Part shown: positions 16,567 through 24,532 of the stretch, piece by piece
Numbering within the stretch: the stretch's first letter is position 1
Layout of the letters: each line of letters starts with the position of its first letter
NCBI GenBank assembly: GCA_045805505.1
Contig: JBJMLA010000153.1
Coordinates: 1 to 64,000 of the forward strand
Source of the DNA: BP-464 sp045805505
GTDB taxonomy: Bacteria > Actinomycetota > Thermoleophilia > Solirubrobacterales > Solirubrobacteraceae
Reading direction: 5' to 3'
Length of the DNA: 64,000 nucleotides
Notes under the pieces: model-generated
The model's input: only the letters and a program-made list of their open reading frames with translations
The model's database searches: none
What the model was told of the DNA's origin: nothing
Program-made: the position numbers and the translations under genes

Positions 16567-17021
16567 GCGGTGACCTCGGTTCGGAGCTTCTTCATGCCTT
16601 CGTGGACGTTCTTGCGCGCGGCGTCGGCCGACGTGCCGGTCGCCTTGGCGATCGCCTCGTAGTCGAGGTCGGCCGCGAAGCGCAGCGTGATCGCCGCTCG
16701 CTGCTTGGGCGGGAGCTCCCGGACCTGCTGCCAGACCTCGTCGCCGGGGTCGCGCGCGTCGTGGTGGGCCTGCTCGGGCACCTCGCCCGGGAGGGTCGGG
16801 CGCCGTTTGACGGCCCGGTGATGGTCGAGCGCCTTGCGGTGCGCGATGGTCATCACCCACGCCTGCAGGTTCGACCCGGTGCGCAGCCGCGGGTAGGCCT
16901 TCATCGCCGAGAGGAACGTCTCCTGGAAGACGTCGTCGGCGTCCTGCCGGCCGACCGACGCGACAGCGAAGCGCCACACGCAGTCGCGCTGCTCGTCGAG
17001 GAACCGCTGGAACGGGATCAC
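16563..17021 (-). CDS. ECF-type RNA polymerase sigma factor
   Basis: A 152-residue sigma70-family factor. Region 2 reads DADDVFQETFLSAMKAYPRL with the following LQAWVMTIAHRKALDHHR (about residues 26-68). Region 4 is LPPKQRAAITLRFAADLDYEAIAKATGTSADAARKNVHEGMKKLR in short pieces (about 103-147). The GTG start overlaps the VOC gene stop by 4 bp and the stop overlaps the alkyltransferase start by 4 bp. No cognate zinc-finger anti-sigma lies next to it. An alkylation- or lipid-linked stimulus is possible from context only. Confidence 0.93.
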   Translation of the reverse strand: MIPFQRFLDEQRDCVWRFAVASVGRQDADDVFQETFLSAMKAYPRLRTGSNLQAWVMTIAHRKALDHHRAVKRRPTLPGEVPEQAHHDARDPGDEVWQQVRELPPKQRAAITLRFAADLDYEAIAKATGTSADAARKNVHEGMKKLRTEVTA

Positions 17022-17434
17022 GCGGGTGAAACGAGCGGGGGCTCCGGTTCGTGAGGTCGCTCGTGCAGGACCGCCTCGACGTTGTTGCCGTCGGGGTCGA
17101 GCAGGAAGGCCGCGTAGTAGCCCTCGTGGTACTTCGGCCGCGGTCCCGGCTCGCCGTTGTCGCGCCCGCCGGCGGCCAGGCCGGCGGCATGGAAGGCGGC
17201 GACCTGCTCGCGCGTCTCGGCGAGGAACGCCAGATGCATGCCGTCGGGCGGCGGAGCGCCCGGGGCGATCGAGAAGTCCTCGGCGCCCGGCGGTCCCCAG
17301 GTCGGCAGGCCCTCGACGCGCTCCTCGTTGAACTCCAGCGCGGCGAGGACCGCCGAGTAGAAGGCCTGGCTGGCCTCGAGGTCGGCGACCGGGAGGGTGA
17401 GGTGGTCGACGCAGACGCGGCGGATCGTGCTCAT
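17018..17434 (-). CDS. VOC-family (glyoxalase/dioxygenase-like) protein
   Basis: A 138-residue vicinal-oxygen-chelate fold protein made of two beta-alpha-beta-beta-beta units. The first strand VDHLTLPVADLEASQAFY has the His of a typical metal site (about residue 10). HLAFLAETREQVAAFHAA and the closing FLLDPDGNNVEAVLH, with the metal-site Glu, are also present. The reaction is not predictable from sequence. It overlaps the neighbouring genes by 4 bp on both sides within the Nudix-to-lipoprotein operon. Confidence 0.9.
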   Translation of the reverse strand: MSTIRRVCVDHLTLPVADLEASQAFYSAVLAALEFNEERVEGLPTWGPPGAEDFSIAPGAPPPDGMHLAFLAETREQVAAFHAAGLAAGGRDNGEPGPRPKYHEGYYAAFLLDPDGNNVEAVLHERPHEPEPPLVSPA

Positions 17435-18747
17435 CGCAGCGCCGGCGCGATGCGGTAGGCGTCGCCGTGGACCTCGCGCAGCTCGGTGAGGACCTGGCGG
17501 ACGTTGTCGAGCCCGAGGATCTCGCCCCAGGCCAGCGGCCCGCGGGGGTGGTTGAGCCCGAGCACGAGCCCGTCGTCGATGTCCTGTGCGCTCGCGACGC
17601 CCTCGCCGAGCGAGAAGTGCGCTTCGTTGACGAGCTGGCAGATCGCGCGCGGCAGGACGCCGCCCGGCGACGGGGCGACGCGCGCGGTGTGCAGGCCCAT
17701 CGCTGCGAAGGCCTGCTCGCCGTGCTCGCCGGTGACCTCGATCAGGTTGAGCGGCAGCACCGCGTAGAACGTCTCGCCCTCGATCAGCCCGCCGAGGCCG
17801 TCGACCCAGATCGTCGGGCCGTCCGGCGTCGTCGCGAGCGCCTTGAGCGTGTCGGCCAGCGGGCCCATGCCCTCGACGGTGGCGCCGCCCGTGACCGGTG
17901 GCGCCTCGGGGTCCTGGGGGCGGTGCTTGGCGCCGTCGTCGGGGTAGGCGTACCAGCCTCGGCCCGACTTGCGCCCGAGCCAGCCGGCCGAGACCATCCG
18001 CGCGCTCAGCGTCGAGGGGCGCCAGCGGGGCTCGCCGAAGCCGAGCTCGTGAAACGACAGGCTGACCTCGTAGCCGACGTCGATGCCCACGAGGTCCTGC
18101 AGCTCGAACGGACCCATGCGGAAGCCGCCGCCCAGCCGGTAGATGCGATCGATCGTCTCGACGTCGGCGACGCGCTCGGACAGGCAGCGCAGCGCCTCGA
18201 GGCCGAACGGCCGGTTGGTGCGGTTGACGACGAAGCCGGCGACGTCGGCGCAGCGGATCGGGCGCTTGCCCATCGCCTCGGCGAGATCGGTCACCCGCTG
18301 CACGGCGTCCTCGCTCGACTGCATCGCCGGGATGACCTCGCAGAGCTTCATGACCGGCGGCGGGTTGAAGAAGTGCATGCCGACGACCTTCGACGGGTCG
18401 GGTGCGGCGCCGGCGATCGCGGTGATCGGGATCGAGGAGGTGTTCGAGCACAGCACCGCGTCGGGCGCGATCTCGCCGAGCCGGCCGAACAGCTGCTGCT
18501 TGAGCTCGAGACGCTCGGGGATCGCCTCGACGATCACGTCGCAGCCCGCGAGGTCGGTCAGCTCCGGCGCGGTGAGCGGCGCGGTGAACGACGCGCCCTT
18601 CTTCTCCCAGCGCGCGACGATCCTCGCCACCGCCGCGTCGACGTCGGCGACCGGGTCGTGGACGAGCGTCTCCCATCCGGCCTGCGCGCCGAGCTGGGCG
18701 ATCCCCGCGCCCATCGTCCCAGCGCCGACGACGCCGAGCCTAGGCAA
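17431..18747 (-). CDS. 3-hydroxyacyl-CoA dehydrogenase
   Basis: NAD-dependent third step of beta-oxidation. The 438-residue protein has the Rossmann motif GVVGAGTMGAGIA (residues 5-17), SNTSSIPITAIAG, the catalytic His in VVGMHFFNPPPVMKLCEVI and the C-terminal-domain start AGFVVNRTNRP. A second copy of the C-terminal dehydrogenase fold follows (about residues 310-438), giving a longer protein than the 280-residue minimal enzyme. TTG at 18747 is the only start that keeps the glycine motif at the N-terminus; it overlaps the acyl-CoA dehydrogenase stop by 8 bp. Confidence 0.94.
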   Translation of the reverse strand: MPRLGVVGAGTMGAGIAQLGAQAGWETLVHDPVADVDAAVARIVARWEKKGASFTAPLTAPELTDLAGCDVIVEAIPERLELKQQLFGRLGEIAPDAVLCSNTSSIPITAIAGAAPDPSKVVGMHFFNPPPVMKLCEVIPAMQSSEDAVQRVTDLAEAMGKRPIRCADVAGFVVNRTNRPFGLEALRCLSERVADVETIDRIYRLGGGFRMGPFELQDLVGIDVGYEVSLSFHELGFGEPRWRPSTLSARMVSAGWLGRKSGRGWYAYPDDGAKHRPQDPEAPPVTGGATVEGMGPLADTLKALATTPDGPTIWVDGLGGLIEGETFYAVLPLNLIEVTGEHGEQAFAAMGLHTARVAPSPGGVLPRAICQLVNEAHFSLGEGVASAQDIDDGLVLGLNHPRGPLAWGEILGLDNVRQVLTELREVHGDAYRIAPALR

Positions 18748-19894
18748 TGGCGTTGATGCCGGTCAGGGCCTTGCCGATGATCAGGCGCTGGATCTGGGAC
18801 GTGCCCTCGTAGAGCGTGGTGACGCGGACGTCGCGGAACGCGCGCTCGACCGGATGGTCGTCGACGTAGCCGGCGCCACCGTGGACCTGGATGGCCTCGT
18901 TGGCGCACCACTGCGCCGCCTCGGTCGCGAAGAACTTGGCGATCGAGGTCTCGGTCGTGTTCGGCTTGCCCTGGTCCTTGAGCCAGCCGGCGCGCCACGT
19001 CAGCAGCCGTGCGGCGTCGGTCTTGACCTTCATCTCGGCGAGCATGCCCTGCACGAGCTGGAAGGAGGCGATCGGCCGGTCGAACTGCTTGCGCTCGGTG
19101 GCGTAGCGGACCGACTCGTCCAGCACGTACTGGCAGATGCCGACGCAGCCCGAGGCGACGCTGTAGCGGCCGGAGTCCAGCGCGCTCATGGCCACCTTGA
19201 AGCCGGCGCCGACCTCGCCGAGCACCTGGTCGTCGGAGGCGAACACGTCGTCGAGCGAGATCGCCGCGGTGTCCGAGCCGTGCAGGCCCATCTTGCCGTG
19301 GATCTCCGTGGCCTGGTAGCCGGGCTGGTCGGTGTCGACCAGGAAACAGGCCAGGCCGCGGTGCTTCTTCTCGGGGTCGGTCTGGGCGAAGACGAGCGCG
19401 ACCTTCGCGTGGTTGCCCATCGAGATCCACATCTTCGCGCCGTTGATCTTCCAGCCGCCGTCGACCTTGGTCGCGCGCGTCCGCTGGTTGGCCGCGTCGG
19501 ATCCCGTGTCGGGCTCGGTCAGGCCGAAGCAGCCCAGCCACTCGCCCGAGCACAACTTGGGCAGGTACTCCTGCTTCTGCCCCTCGGTGCCGTACTTGAG
19601 GATCGCGCTGCAGACCAGCGAGGTCTGCACGGAGATGACGGTGCGCATCGCGGAGTCGACCGCGCCGATCTGCTCGACGACGATGCCGTAGGTCACGTAG
19701 TCGAGGCCGGCGCCGCCGTACTCGCGGGGGATGATCGCCCCGAGGTAGCCCTGCTCGGCGATCATCCGCGCGAGCTCGACGTCGAAGTGGTGCTTGCGCG
19801 CGTTCTCGTCGGCGCGGGGGCGCACGACCTGGTGCGCGAAGTCGCGCGCGGTCTCCTGGATCAGCTGCTGTTCGTCGGTGAGGGAGAAGTCCAT
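18740..19894 (-). CDS. Acyl-CoA dehydrogenase, SCAD/MCAD-type active site
   Basis: FAD enzyme for the first step of beta-oxidation. The 384-residue protein starts MDFSLTDEQQ, a standard N-terminus. It carries GCFGLTEPDTGSD (about 121-133), KMWISMG and the catalytic-base segment LYEGTSQIQR with Glu363, as in short- and medium-chain enzymes. The ATG lies 34 bp inside the end of the Nudix gene. With the next gene (3-hydroxyacyl-CoA dehydrogenase) it forms two steps of one degradative route. Confidence 0.96.
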   Translation of the reverse strand: MDFSLTDEQQLIQETARDFAHQVVRPRADENARKHHFDVELARMIAEQGYLGAIIPREYGGAGLDYVTYGIVVEQIGAVDSAMRTVISVQTSLVCSAILKYGTEGQKQEYLPKLCSGEWLGCFGLTEPDTGSDAANQRTRATKVDGGWKINGAKMWISMGNHAKVALVFAQTDPEKKHRGLACFLVDTDQPGYQATEIHGKMGLHGSDTAAISLDDVFASDDQVLGEVGAGFKVAMSALDSGRYSVASGCVGICQYVLDESVRYATERKQFDRPIASFQLVQGMLAEMKVKTDAARLLTWRAGWLKDQGKPNTTETSIAKFFATEAAQWCANEAIQVHGGAGYVDDHPVERAFRDVRVTTLYEGTSQIQRLIIGKALTGINAIA

Positions 19895-20406
19895 GGGGGT
19901 GGGGACGCTTTCAGATCGGCCAGGCCGGCGCGTTCACCGGCGAAGGCGGGGGCGGGGAAGTCGTCGAGGGCGAACCAGCCCGCCTCGCTCTTCTCATCGG
20001 AAAGCAACATATCTGCGGTCCGTTGCACCCGGGCCAGGAAGCCGATGTCGACCGTGTGGCGGCCGGTCTCGCCGTAGACCGAGGAGTAGGCGCCCAGGAC
20101 GCCGAGCAGCTCGGCGTGCAGGCCGGTCTCCTCGGCGATCTCCCGGACGATCGCGGCGGCCGGCGCCTCGCCGCCGTCGATGAAGCCACCCGGCAGGTCC
20201 CACTGCCCGAGGCAGGGCTCGTGGGCGCGGCGCAGCGCGAGGAACCGCCCGGCCGGATCGGCCACGAACGCGAACGTCGTGACGGCCGGGTTGTCGTAGT
20301 GGACGTAGTGGCCCTGAGGACAGGCGGGCCGGCCGGCGTCGCGATGGCCGTCGGGCAGCGGGGTCAGCGCGGCGCCGCAGAGAGGGCAGAAGCGGAACGC
20401 GGCCAC
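19861..20406 (-). CDS. Nudix hydrolase with N-terminal zinc ribbon
   Basis: A 181-residue Nudix protein. A zinc-ribbon (CPLCG at residues 7-11, then CPQGHYVHYDNP near 29-40) precedes a complete Nudix box, GGFIDGGEAPAAAIVREIAEETGL in two parts (about 73-96). This layout resembles NADH pyrophosphatase-like and related ADP-ribose-type hydrolases; the substrate is unknown. The GTG at 20406 follows a TACGTT box by 7 nt. It heads a run of eight overlapping minus-strand genes down to 13756. Confidence 0.9.
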   Translation of the reverse strand: MAAFRFCPLCGAALTPLPDGHRDAGRPACPQGHYVHYDNPAVTTFAFVADPAGRFLALRRAHEPCLGQWDLPGGFIDGGEAPAAAIVREIAEETGLHAELLGVLGAYSSVYGETGRHTVDIGFLARVQRTADMLLSDEKSEAGWFALDDFPAPAFAGERAGLADLKASPPPWTSPSPTNSS

Positions 20407-20413
20407 GGGCGGG

Positions 20414-20423
20414 AACGTACACT
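20414..20423. promoter_or_regulatory. Bidirectional promoter, two -10 boxes sharing one TA
   Basis: The ten bases AACGTACACT read TACACT on the plus strand (20418-20423, 9 nt before the TTG at 20433) and TACGTT on the minus strand (20419-20414, 7 nt before the GTG at 20406). The TA at 20418-20419 belongs to both boxes. Neither gene has a Shine-Dalgarno; 26 bp separate the start codons. Confidence 0.65.
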
Positions 20424-20432
20424 CGCGCGGCC

Positions 20433-20843
20433 TTGTTGCTGCTGGCCGCCGACACCTTCGCGCTGATCATGACGGGCCTGGTCGGCGGGCTGCTGGTCTT
20501 CCTCATCCTGCTCGGCGTCTTCGTGCCGGGCAACGGCTCCAAGCAGCTCGACTGGAAGCCGACGCGCTCGATCGAGGACGAGGTGCAGAACGAGATCGAC
20601 GACCTCGACCAGATGCTCGAGGCGGCCAACGCCCGGCGCCGGCGCCGCGGCGAGGCCGAGCTGACCGAGGACACGCTGCACGCGCAGGTGCGCGAGCACC
20701 AGCGCGACAACTTCAAGCGCCGCGACGACTACATGGCCGATCTCGAGGTCGCGCAGATGCTCGACCGCATCAACGAGAAGCGCCGCTCGAAGGGCCAGCC
20801 CGAGCAGACGATCGATCAGCTGCGAACCGAGCTCGGCCTGTGA
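20433..20843 (+). CDS. Small membrane-anchored, charged coiled protein
   Basis: A 136-residue protein with one transmembrane helix (about residues 13-32, MTGLVGGLLVFLILLGVFV) followed by a highly charged, helical cytoplasmic-type region (EDEVQNEIDDLDQMLEAANARRRRRG and onwards, in short pieces). No known domain is evident. The TTG at 20433 is chosen because of the TACACT box 9 nt upstream; the ATG at 20469 is an alternative that trims the N-terminus to the helix. It overlaps the next gene by 4 bp (GTGA). Confidence 0.7.
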   Translation: MLLLAADTFALIMTGLVGGLLVFLILLGVFVPGNGSKQLDWKPTRSIEDEVQNEIDDLDQMLEAANARRRRRGEAELTEDTLHAQVREHQRDNFKRRDDYMADLEVAQMLDRINEKRRSKGQPEQTIDQLRTELGL

Positions 20844-21307
20844 GGGTCCTGCTCGTCGGCGGTGGCTGTCGCGGGCTGACGCTGACGCGCGCCCTGGCCG
20901 CCGAGGGTCACGCCGTGCGCGTGGTCACGCGGACCGAGGAGGGGCGCGCGGCGATCGACGAGGCCGGCGGCGAGTGCTGGATCGGCGACCCCGACGTGAT
21001 CGGCACGCTGCGCTACGCGTTGGCCAACGTGACGGTGCTGCTGTGGGCCCTCGGGACGGTCGACGAGGAGCCGCTGCACGGCTCGCGCCTGGAGATGATG
21101 CTCGAACGGACCGTCGACACCATGGTCCGCGGGGTCATCTACGAGCGCGGCCCCGGCGTCCCGATCGTCGAGCGGATGTGCCAGCGCAACGAGGTGCCCT
21201 ACGCGTTCCTCGACGCGGATGCGGCGGACGGCGAGGCGTGGGCCGCCGAGGCACAGCGGCTGATCGAGTCGCTCCTGACGGCGCAGCGGCCGTCGGTCTT
21301 CTACTGA
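20840..21307 (+). CDS. Rossmann-fold NAD(P)-binding protein, short
   Basis: A 155-residue protein beginning with a dinucleotide-binding motif, VLLVGGGCRGLTLTRALAAEGH (in the form GGGCRGL, residues 7-13), then VRVVTRTEEGR and a second strand with WIGDPDVIGTLRYALANV, as in NAD-dependent epimerase/dehydratase-like proteins. It is about half the length of a full epimerase and lacks the YxxxK active site, so it is probably a binding or regulatory protein. The GTG start overlaps the upstream stop. It converges with the zinc-finger gene (7-bp overlap). Confidence 0.75.
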   Translation: MRVLLVGGGCRGLTLTRALAAEGHAVRVVTRTEEGRAAIDEAGGECWIGDPDVIGTLRYALANVTVLLWALGTVDEEPLHGSRLEMMLERTVDTMVRGVIYERGPGVPIVERMCQRNEVPYAFLDADAADGEAWAAEAQRLIESLLTAQRPSVFY

Positions 21308-22272
21308 TCGATCAGCGGCGAGGGATGGACCTCGGGCGCGTCGGGCGAGTCCCAGGGCGCGTGTTGCGGGCTCGTGTCGATCTGGCCGATGGCCGCGATG
21401 GCGGCCCCGATGAGGGCGGCGAGGACGAGGAGGGTGGCGAGGTAGGTGAGGGCGCGGCGCTTCGCGGCGCTGGGGGTCGGCCGCGATGGCTTCGGGGCGC
21501 GGCGTGTTTCCGCGGGCGTCGATGGGATTGGCGGCGAGGGGGTGGGGGGTGCCGGCGTTGGGTGGTCGTCCGCGGGCGTGGGTGGCACGGGAGTTGGGCG
21601 GTCAAAGGGACCGTGGTGGTCACCTTGACGGCCCACGGGTGGCGGGGCGTCCGCGGGCGTTGAGGTCTCGGGCGGCGAGGGGCTCGGGGGGTCGGGCGGC
21701 TGCGGGGCGTCCGCGGGGGCGCCGGTGTCGGCCGCCGCCGGGGTTGGGCGGTCAAAGGAACCGTCGGGGTCACTTTGCCCGCCCACGGGTGCGGGCGGGA
21801 CGACGCGGAGGCGGGCGGCAGGTTCGAGGGCCGGGGGCTGGGGCGCGGGCGGGAGCGCCGGGGGCTCCGCCAGGAAGGTGGCGAGGAGGTCGGCGCGGGC
21901 GGTGGCGAGCAGGGTCTCGTGCTGCTCGCAGCGGGGGCAGCGGGCGAGGTGGATCTCGAGCCACTTGCGCTCCTGGCGAGCCAGCGGCGCGTCGAGGCGG
22001 TCGGAGAGCAGGAGCTCGGCGCGCTCGCAGCGGGCGCCGGCGGCGAGCGGCGCGGTGTCGCGGCGCAGCGCCTTGCGCGCCCGCTTGGCCGCGAAGCGCA
22101 GGGCCGTGTCGTCGAGGCCGGTCTCGACGGCGGCGGAGGCGCGGTCGGCGTCGGCGAGCTCGAGGAGGGCGAGGACGCGGCGCTCGATTGCGGGGAGGTC
22201 CGGGAGCAGGCCGAACACATGGCGCTCGGCGCGGTCGCGAAGGGCTTGGGCGGGCTGGCCGGCGGGCGGCAT
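21301..22272 (-). CDS. Sigma4-like/zinc-finger (zf-HC2) single-pass membrane protein
   Basis: A 323-residue protein with an unusual order. An N-terminal helical region, LPAIERRVLALLELADADRA to AKRARKALRR (about residues 25-71), looks like a degenerate sigma region 4. Next is an anti-sigma-type zinc finger, with Cys near 82 and HLARCPRC near 108-115. A long Pro/Thr-rich linker (about 135-275) contains a duplicated motif (GSFDRPTP and GPFDRPTP). One transmembrane helix (about 280-303) and a short tail follow. I infer a membrane-bound regulator of a sigma factor. The -10-like TAGACT upstream overlaps the Nudix stop. Confidence 0.7.
   Translation of the reverse strand: MPPAGQPAQALRDRAERHVFGLLPDLPAIERRVLALLELADADRASAAVETGLDDTALRFAAKRARKALRRDTAPLAAGARCERAELLLSDRLDAPLARQERKWLEIHLARCPRCEQHETLLATARADLLATFLAEPPALPPAPQPPALEPAARLRVVPPAPVGGQSDPDGSFDRPTPAAADTGAPADAPQPPDPPSPSPPETSTPADAPPPVGRQGDHHGPFDRPTPVPPTPADDHPTPAPPTPSPPIPSTPAETRRAPKPSRPTPSAAKRRALTYLATLLVLAALIGAAIAAIGQIDTSPQHAPWDSPDAPEVHPSPLIDQ
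21593..21641. repeat. 49-bp imperfect repeat, copy 1, inside coding linker
   Basis: Begins GTTGGGCGGTCAAAGG and ends GCCCACGGGTG. It matches copy 2 at 21743-21791 in about 43 of 49 positions, exactly 150 bp away and in the same frame. It has partial internal symmetry (GTCAAAGG against CCTTGAC). Confidence 0.75.
21743..21791. repeat. 49-bp imperfect repeat, copy 2, inside coding linker
   Basis: Second copy of the element at 21593-21641, also within the Pro-rich linker of the zinc-finger protein. Differences cluster in the centre; both ends are identical. Confidence 0.75.
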
Positions 22273-22283
22273 GGCGCGCCGCG

Positions 22284-22289
22284 AGTCTA
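22284..22289 (-). promoter_or_regulatory. -10-like TAGACT containing the Nudix stop codon
   Basis: Minus-strand TAGACT (22289-22284) begins with the TAG stop of the Nudix gene and lies 11 nt before the ATG at 22272. The spacing is longer than at other starts in the window, so this is a weaker call. Confidence 0.35.
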
Positions 22290-22880
22290 CGCCGGGAGGG
22301 CGTCGAGACGCGAGAGCAGATCGGCGAGGATCCGGGCGGTCGCTCCCCAGATGAGGTCCTCGCCGACGACGTAGGTGTCGGTGCGGAACGGGACGCCCCG
22401 GCGCAGCATGCGCCGGCGGTCATAGCCCGCGCGCAGGTCGGTGATCGAGAACTCCAGGACGGCGTCGACCTCGCGGGGCGACAGGGTCCACTCGCGACCC
22501 GGGTCGATCAGCCCGACGAACGGATAGACCGCGTAGTTGGTGGCGATCGTCGGCGTGGGCTGCAGCGCGCCGACGACCTCCACGTCCTCGCCGGGCAGGC
22601 CGATCTCCTCGGTGGCCTCGCGCAGGGCGGTGGCGACGAGGTCCTCGCCGTCGTCGGCGCGGCCCCCGGGAAACGAGATCTCGCCCGCGTGACGGCGCAT
22701 GTCGCCGCGCCGGCGGGTGAAGACGGCGTGCAGCTCGCCCTTGGCGCCGACGTAGAGCGGGACGAGGACGGCGGCGTCGACCTTGCCGTGGACCTCGAGC
22801 GCCGCGGCCTGGGGGGCGTCGAGCAGGACCGCCGGCAGCGCGGCGGCGAGCTCAGCTCGCGAGCGAGACGCGCTCGACAC
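22287..22880 (-). CDS. Nudix hydrolase, CoA pyrophosphatase-like
   Basis: A 197-residue Nudix enzyme. The UPF0035/CoA-pyrophosphatase signature is visible: FTRRRGDMRRHAGEISFPGG (about 53-72), running into the Nudix box GGRADDGEDLVATALREATEEIGL in pieces. Relatives cleave CoA or oxidised CoA to phosphopantetheine and 3',5'-ADP, which would suit a cell rich in acyl-CoA enzymes. The GTG at 22880 lies 29 bp inside the end of the OsmC gene; later starts are possible. Confidence 0.88.
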   Translation of the reverse strand: MSSASRSRAELAAALPAVLLDAPQAAALEVHGKVDAAVLVPLYVGAKGELHAVFTRRRGDMRRHAGEISFPGGRADDGEDLVATALREATEEIGLPGEDVEVVGALQPTPTIATNYAVYPFVGLIDPGREWTLSPREVDAVLEFSITDLRAGYDRRRMLRRGVPFRTDTYVVGEDLIWGATARILADLLSRLDALPA

Positions 22881-23256
22881 TCTCGTCGAACATGACCTCG
22901 CCGTCGAGCGTGCGGTGCACGGGGCACTTCGCGGCGATCACGCGCAGGCGCTCGACCGTCTCGTCGGAGAGGTTGTCGGGGAAGCGCATGACGAGGTGAA
23001 AGCGCGTGGGGCAGCCGCGCTCGGCCGGCGTGTAGTCGCACGACACCTCGACGCCGCCGACCTCCCAGCCCTTGCGCTGGGCGTACATCTCCATCGTGAT
23101 CGCGGTGCAGGTGGCGAGGCTGGCGGCGAGCAGCTCCTGCGGGCTCGGCCCGGTGTCCTCGCCGCCCTGGTCGGTCGGCTCGTCGACCGTCAGGCTGTGC
23201 TCGCGGATCTTGACGGTCTGGCGGAACGTTCCGGAGCGGGTGGTGGTGGCCTTCAT
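22852..23256 (-). CDS. OsmC-family protein
   Basis: A 134-residue OsmC/Ohr-fold protein. Family members reduce organic hydroperoxides with a Cys pair. Visible are GPSPQELLAASLATCTAITMEMYA (first Cys about residue 50) and the second Cys in AAKCPVHRTL (about 111). It ends EVMFDESVERVS. GAGG lies 5 nt before the ATG at 23256. It starts 10 bp after the DUF1015 gene and belongs to the same operon. Whether it is a peroxidase or a redox-regulated binding protein is uncertain. Confidence 0.92.
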   Translation of the reverse strand: MKATTTRSGTFRQTVKIREHSLTVDEPTDQGGEDTGPSPQELLAASLATCTAITMEMYAQRKGWEVGGVEVSCDYTPAERGCPTRFHLVMRFPDNLSDETVERLRVIAAKCPVHRTLDGEVMFDESVERVSLAS

Positions 23257-23266
23257 CGCGCCTCGA

Positions 23267-24523
23267 TCAGATCAGTGGGTTGAACAGCAGGCCCGTGGGG
23301 ACCTTCGGGAAGAAGTACGTCGACTTGGGAGGCATGTTGACACCGGTCGCGGCGATCTCCTGCACCTGGCGCACCGGGTTGGGCCGCAGGAAGAACGCCA
23401 GATCGACCTCGCCGGCGGTGACCAGACCGACCGCCTCGTCGTCGGTGCGTGAGTAGGTCAGGCCGTGCTGATGGTCGATGTCGTCGTCGGTCAGCTCGAG
23501 CGGGCCCTTCAGCAGCAGCGCCTCGAGCACCGCTGTGTCGAGCCGCCGGTAGGGCTCGGGGAACTCGCCCAGGACCTCGTCGGCGATGGCCTGGTCCTTG
23601 AGCGTCAGCCGGTAGGGCTCCTTGAGATGCGCGTCGAGATAGCCGAGCTCGAGCGGGCCGTCGCCCTGCGCCGGTGGCAGCGCGTCGACCGAGTCGAGCG
23701 CCGCGATGTCGAAGTGCTCGCGCAGCGAGGCGGCGAGCGCCTCCTGCGTGGCGGGCGTCGTGCCGGAGACCAGGCGGTGGGTGGGGAAGACCGTCAGGCC
23801 CTCGTCCTCCATCGCGACGAGGTTCATCAGCACGTAGCGGTGCTCGCCCTCGCCACCGATCTCGTCGGCGTAGACCCGGGCGGTCTCGTAGCGGTGATGG
23901 CCGTCGGCGATCAGCAGCTCGGCCTCGCGGGTGGCCGCCTGGACCGCGGCGATCGCGTCGGGGTCCTCGATCCGCCACAGGCGGTTGTGGGTGCCGTCCT
24001 CGTCGGTCGCCTCGCCCCACGGGTCCTCGCGGGTGAACGGCTCGAGCGCGCTCCAGGCCCGCGCCTGCGGGTCGCTGAACAGGCTGAAGATCGGGCTCAT
24101 GTTCGCCCGCGTCGCCCGCGTGAGGTTGAGCCGGTCCTCCTTCGGGCCGGGGTGCGTGCGCTCGTGCGGGCGGATCCGGCCGGGGCCGTAGTCCTCGACG
24201 CGGACGCGCGCGAAGAACCCGCGACGCGTCTTCGCGGCGCCGTCCGGGCCCGTGTAGTCCTGGGTCAGCGCCCACAGCGCGGGCGTCTCGTCGCGGACGA
24301 TCGCGCCCTCGGCCTGCCAGCGCTGCATCAGCTCGCCCGCGGTCGCGTACGGGTCGTCGCCGGACGGCAGGTCGACCTGGACGACGTTGTGCGGCGAGCG
24401 GCCCGCGAGCTGCTCGCGCTGGGCCGGGTCGATGACGTCGTAGGGCGGCGCGACGAGATCCTGCAGCGGCCCGGCGACCGTCTGGTCGTAGTGCAGGGCG
24501 CGTAGGGGCTGGACGTCGGCCAT
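23267..24523 (-). CDS. DUF1015 family protein
   Basis: A 418-residue cytoplasmic protein of the widespread DUF1015 family, whose function is unknown. Recognisable stretches are VAPPYDVIDPAQREQLAGRSPHNVVQVDLP (in pieces, about residues 25-54), the FFARVRVEDYGPGRIRPHERTHPGPKEDRL region, and ADGHHRYETAR (about 205-215), the family's most conserved block. A minus-strand TAGCGT box lies 9 nt before the ATG at 24523, so it probably heads a four-gene operon (DUF1015, OsmC, Nudix, zinc-finger protein). Confidence 0.93.
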   Translation of the reverse strand: MADVQPLRALHYDQTVAGPLQDLVAPPYDVIDPAQREQLAGRSPHNVVQVDLPSGDDPYATAGELMQRWQAEGAIVRDETPALWALTQDYTGPDGAAKTRRGFFARVRVEDYGPGRIRPHERTHPGPKEDRLNLTRATRANMSPIFSLFSDPQARAWSALEPFTREDPWGEATDEDGTHNRLWRIEDPDAIAAVQAATREAELLIADGHHRYETARVYADEIGGEGEHRYVLMNLVAMEDEGLTVFPTHRLVSGTTPATQEALAASLREHFDIAALDSVDALPPAQGDGPLELGYLDAHLKEPYRLTLKDQAIADEVLGEFPEPYRRLDTAVLEALLLKGPLELTDDDIDHQHGLTYSRTDDEAVGLVTAGEVDLAFFLRPNPVRQVQEIAATGVNMPPKSTYFFPKVPTGLLFNPLI

Positions 24524-24532
24524 CGCGGATTG

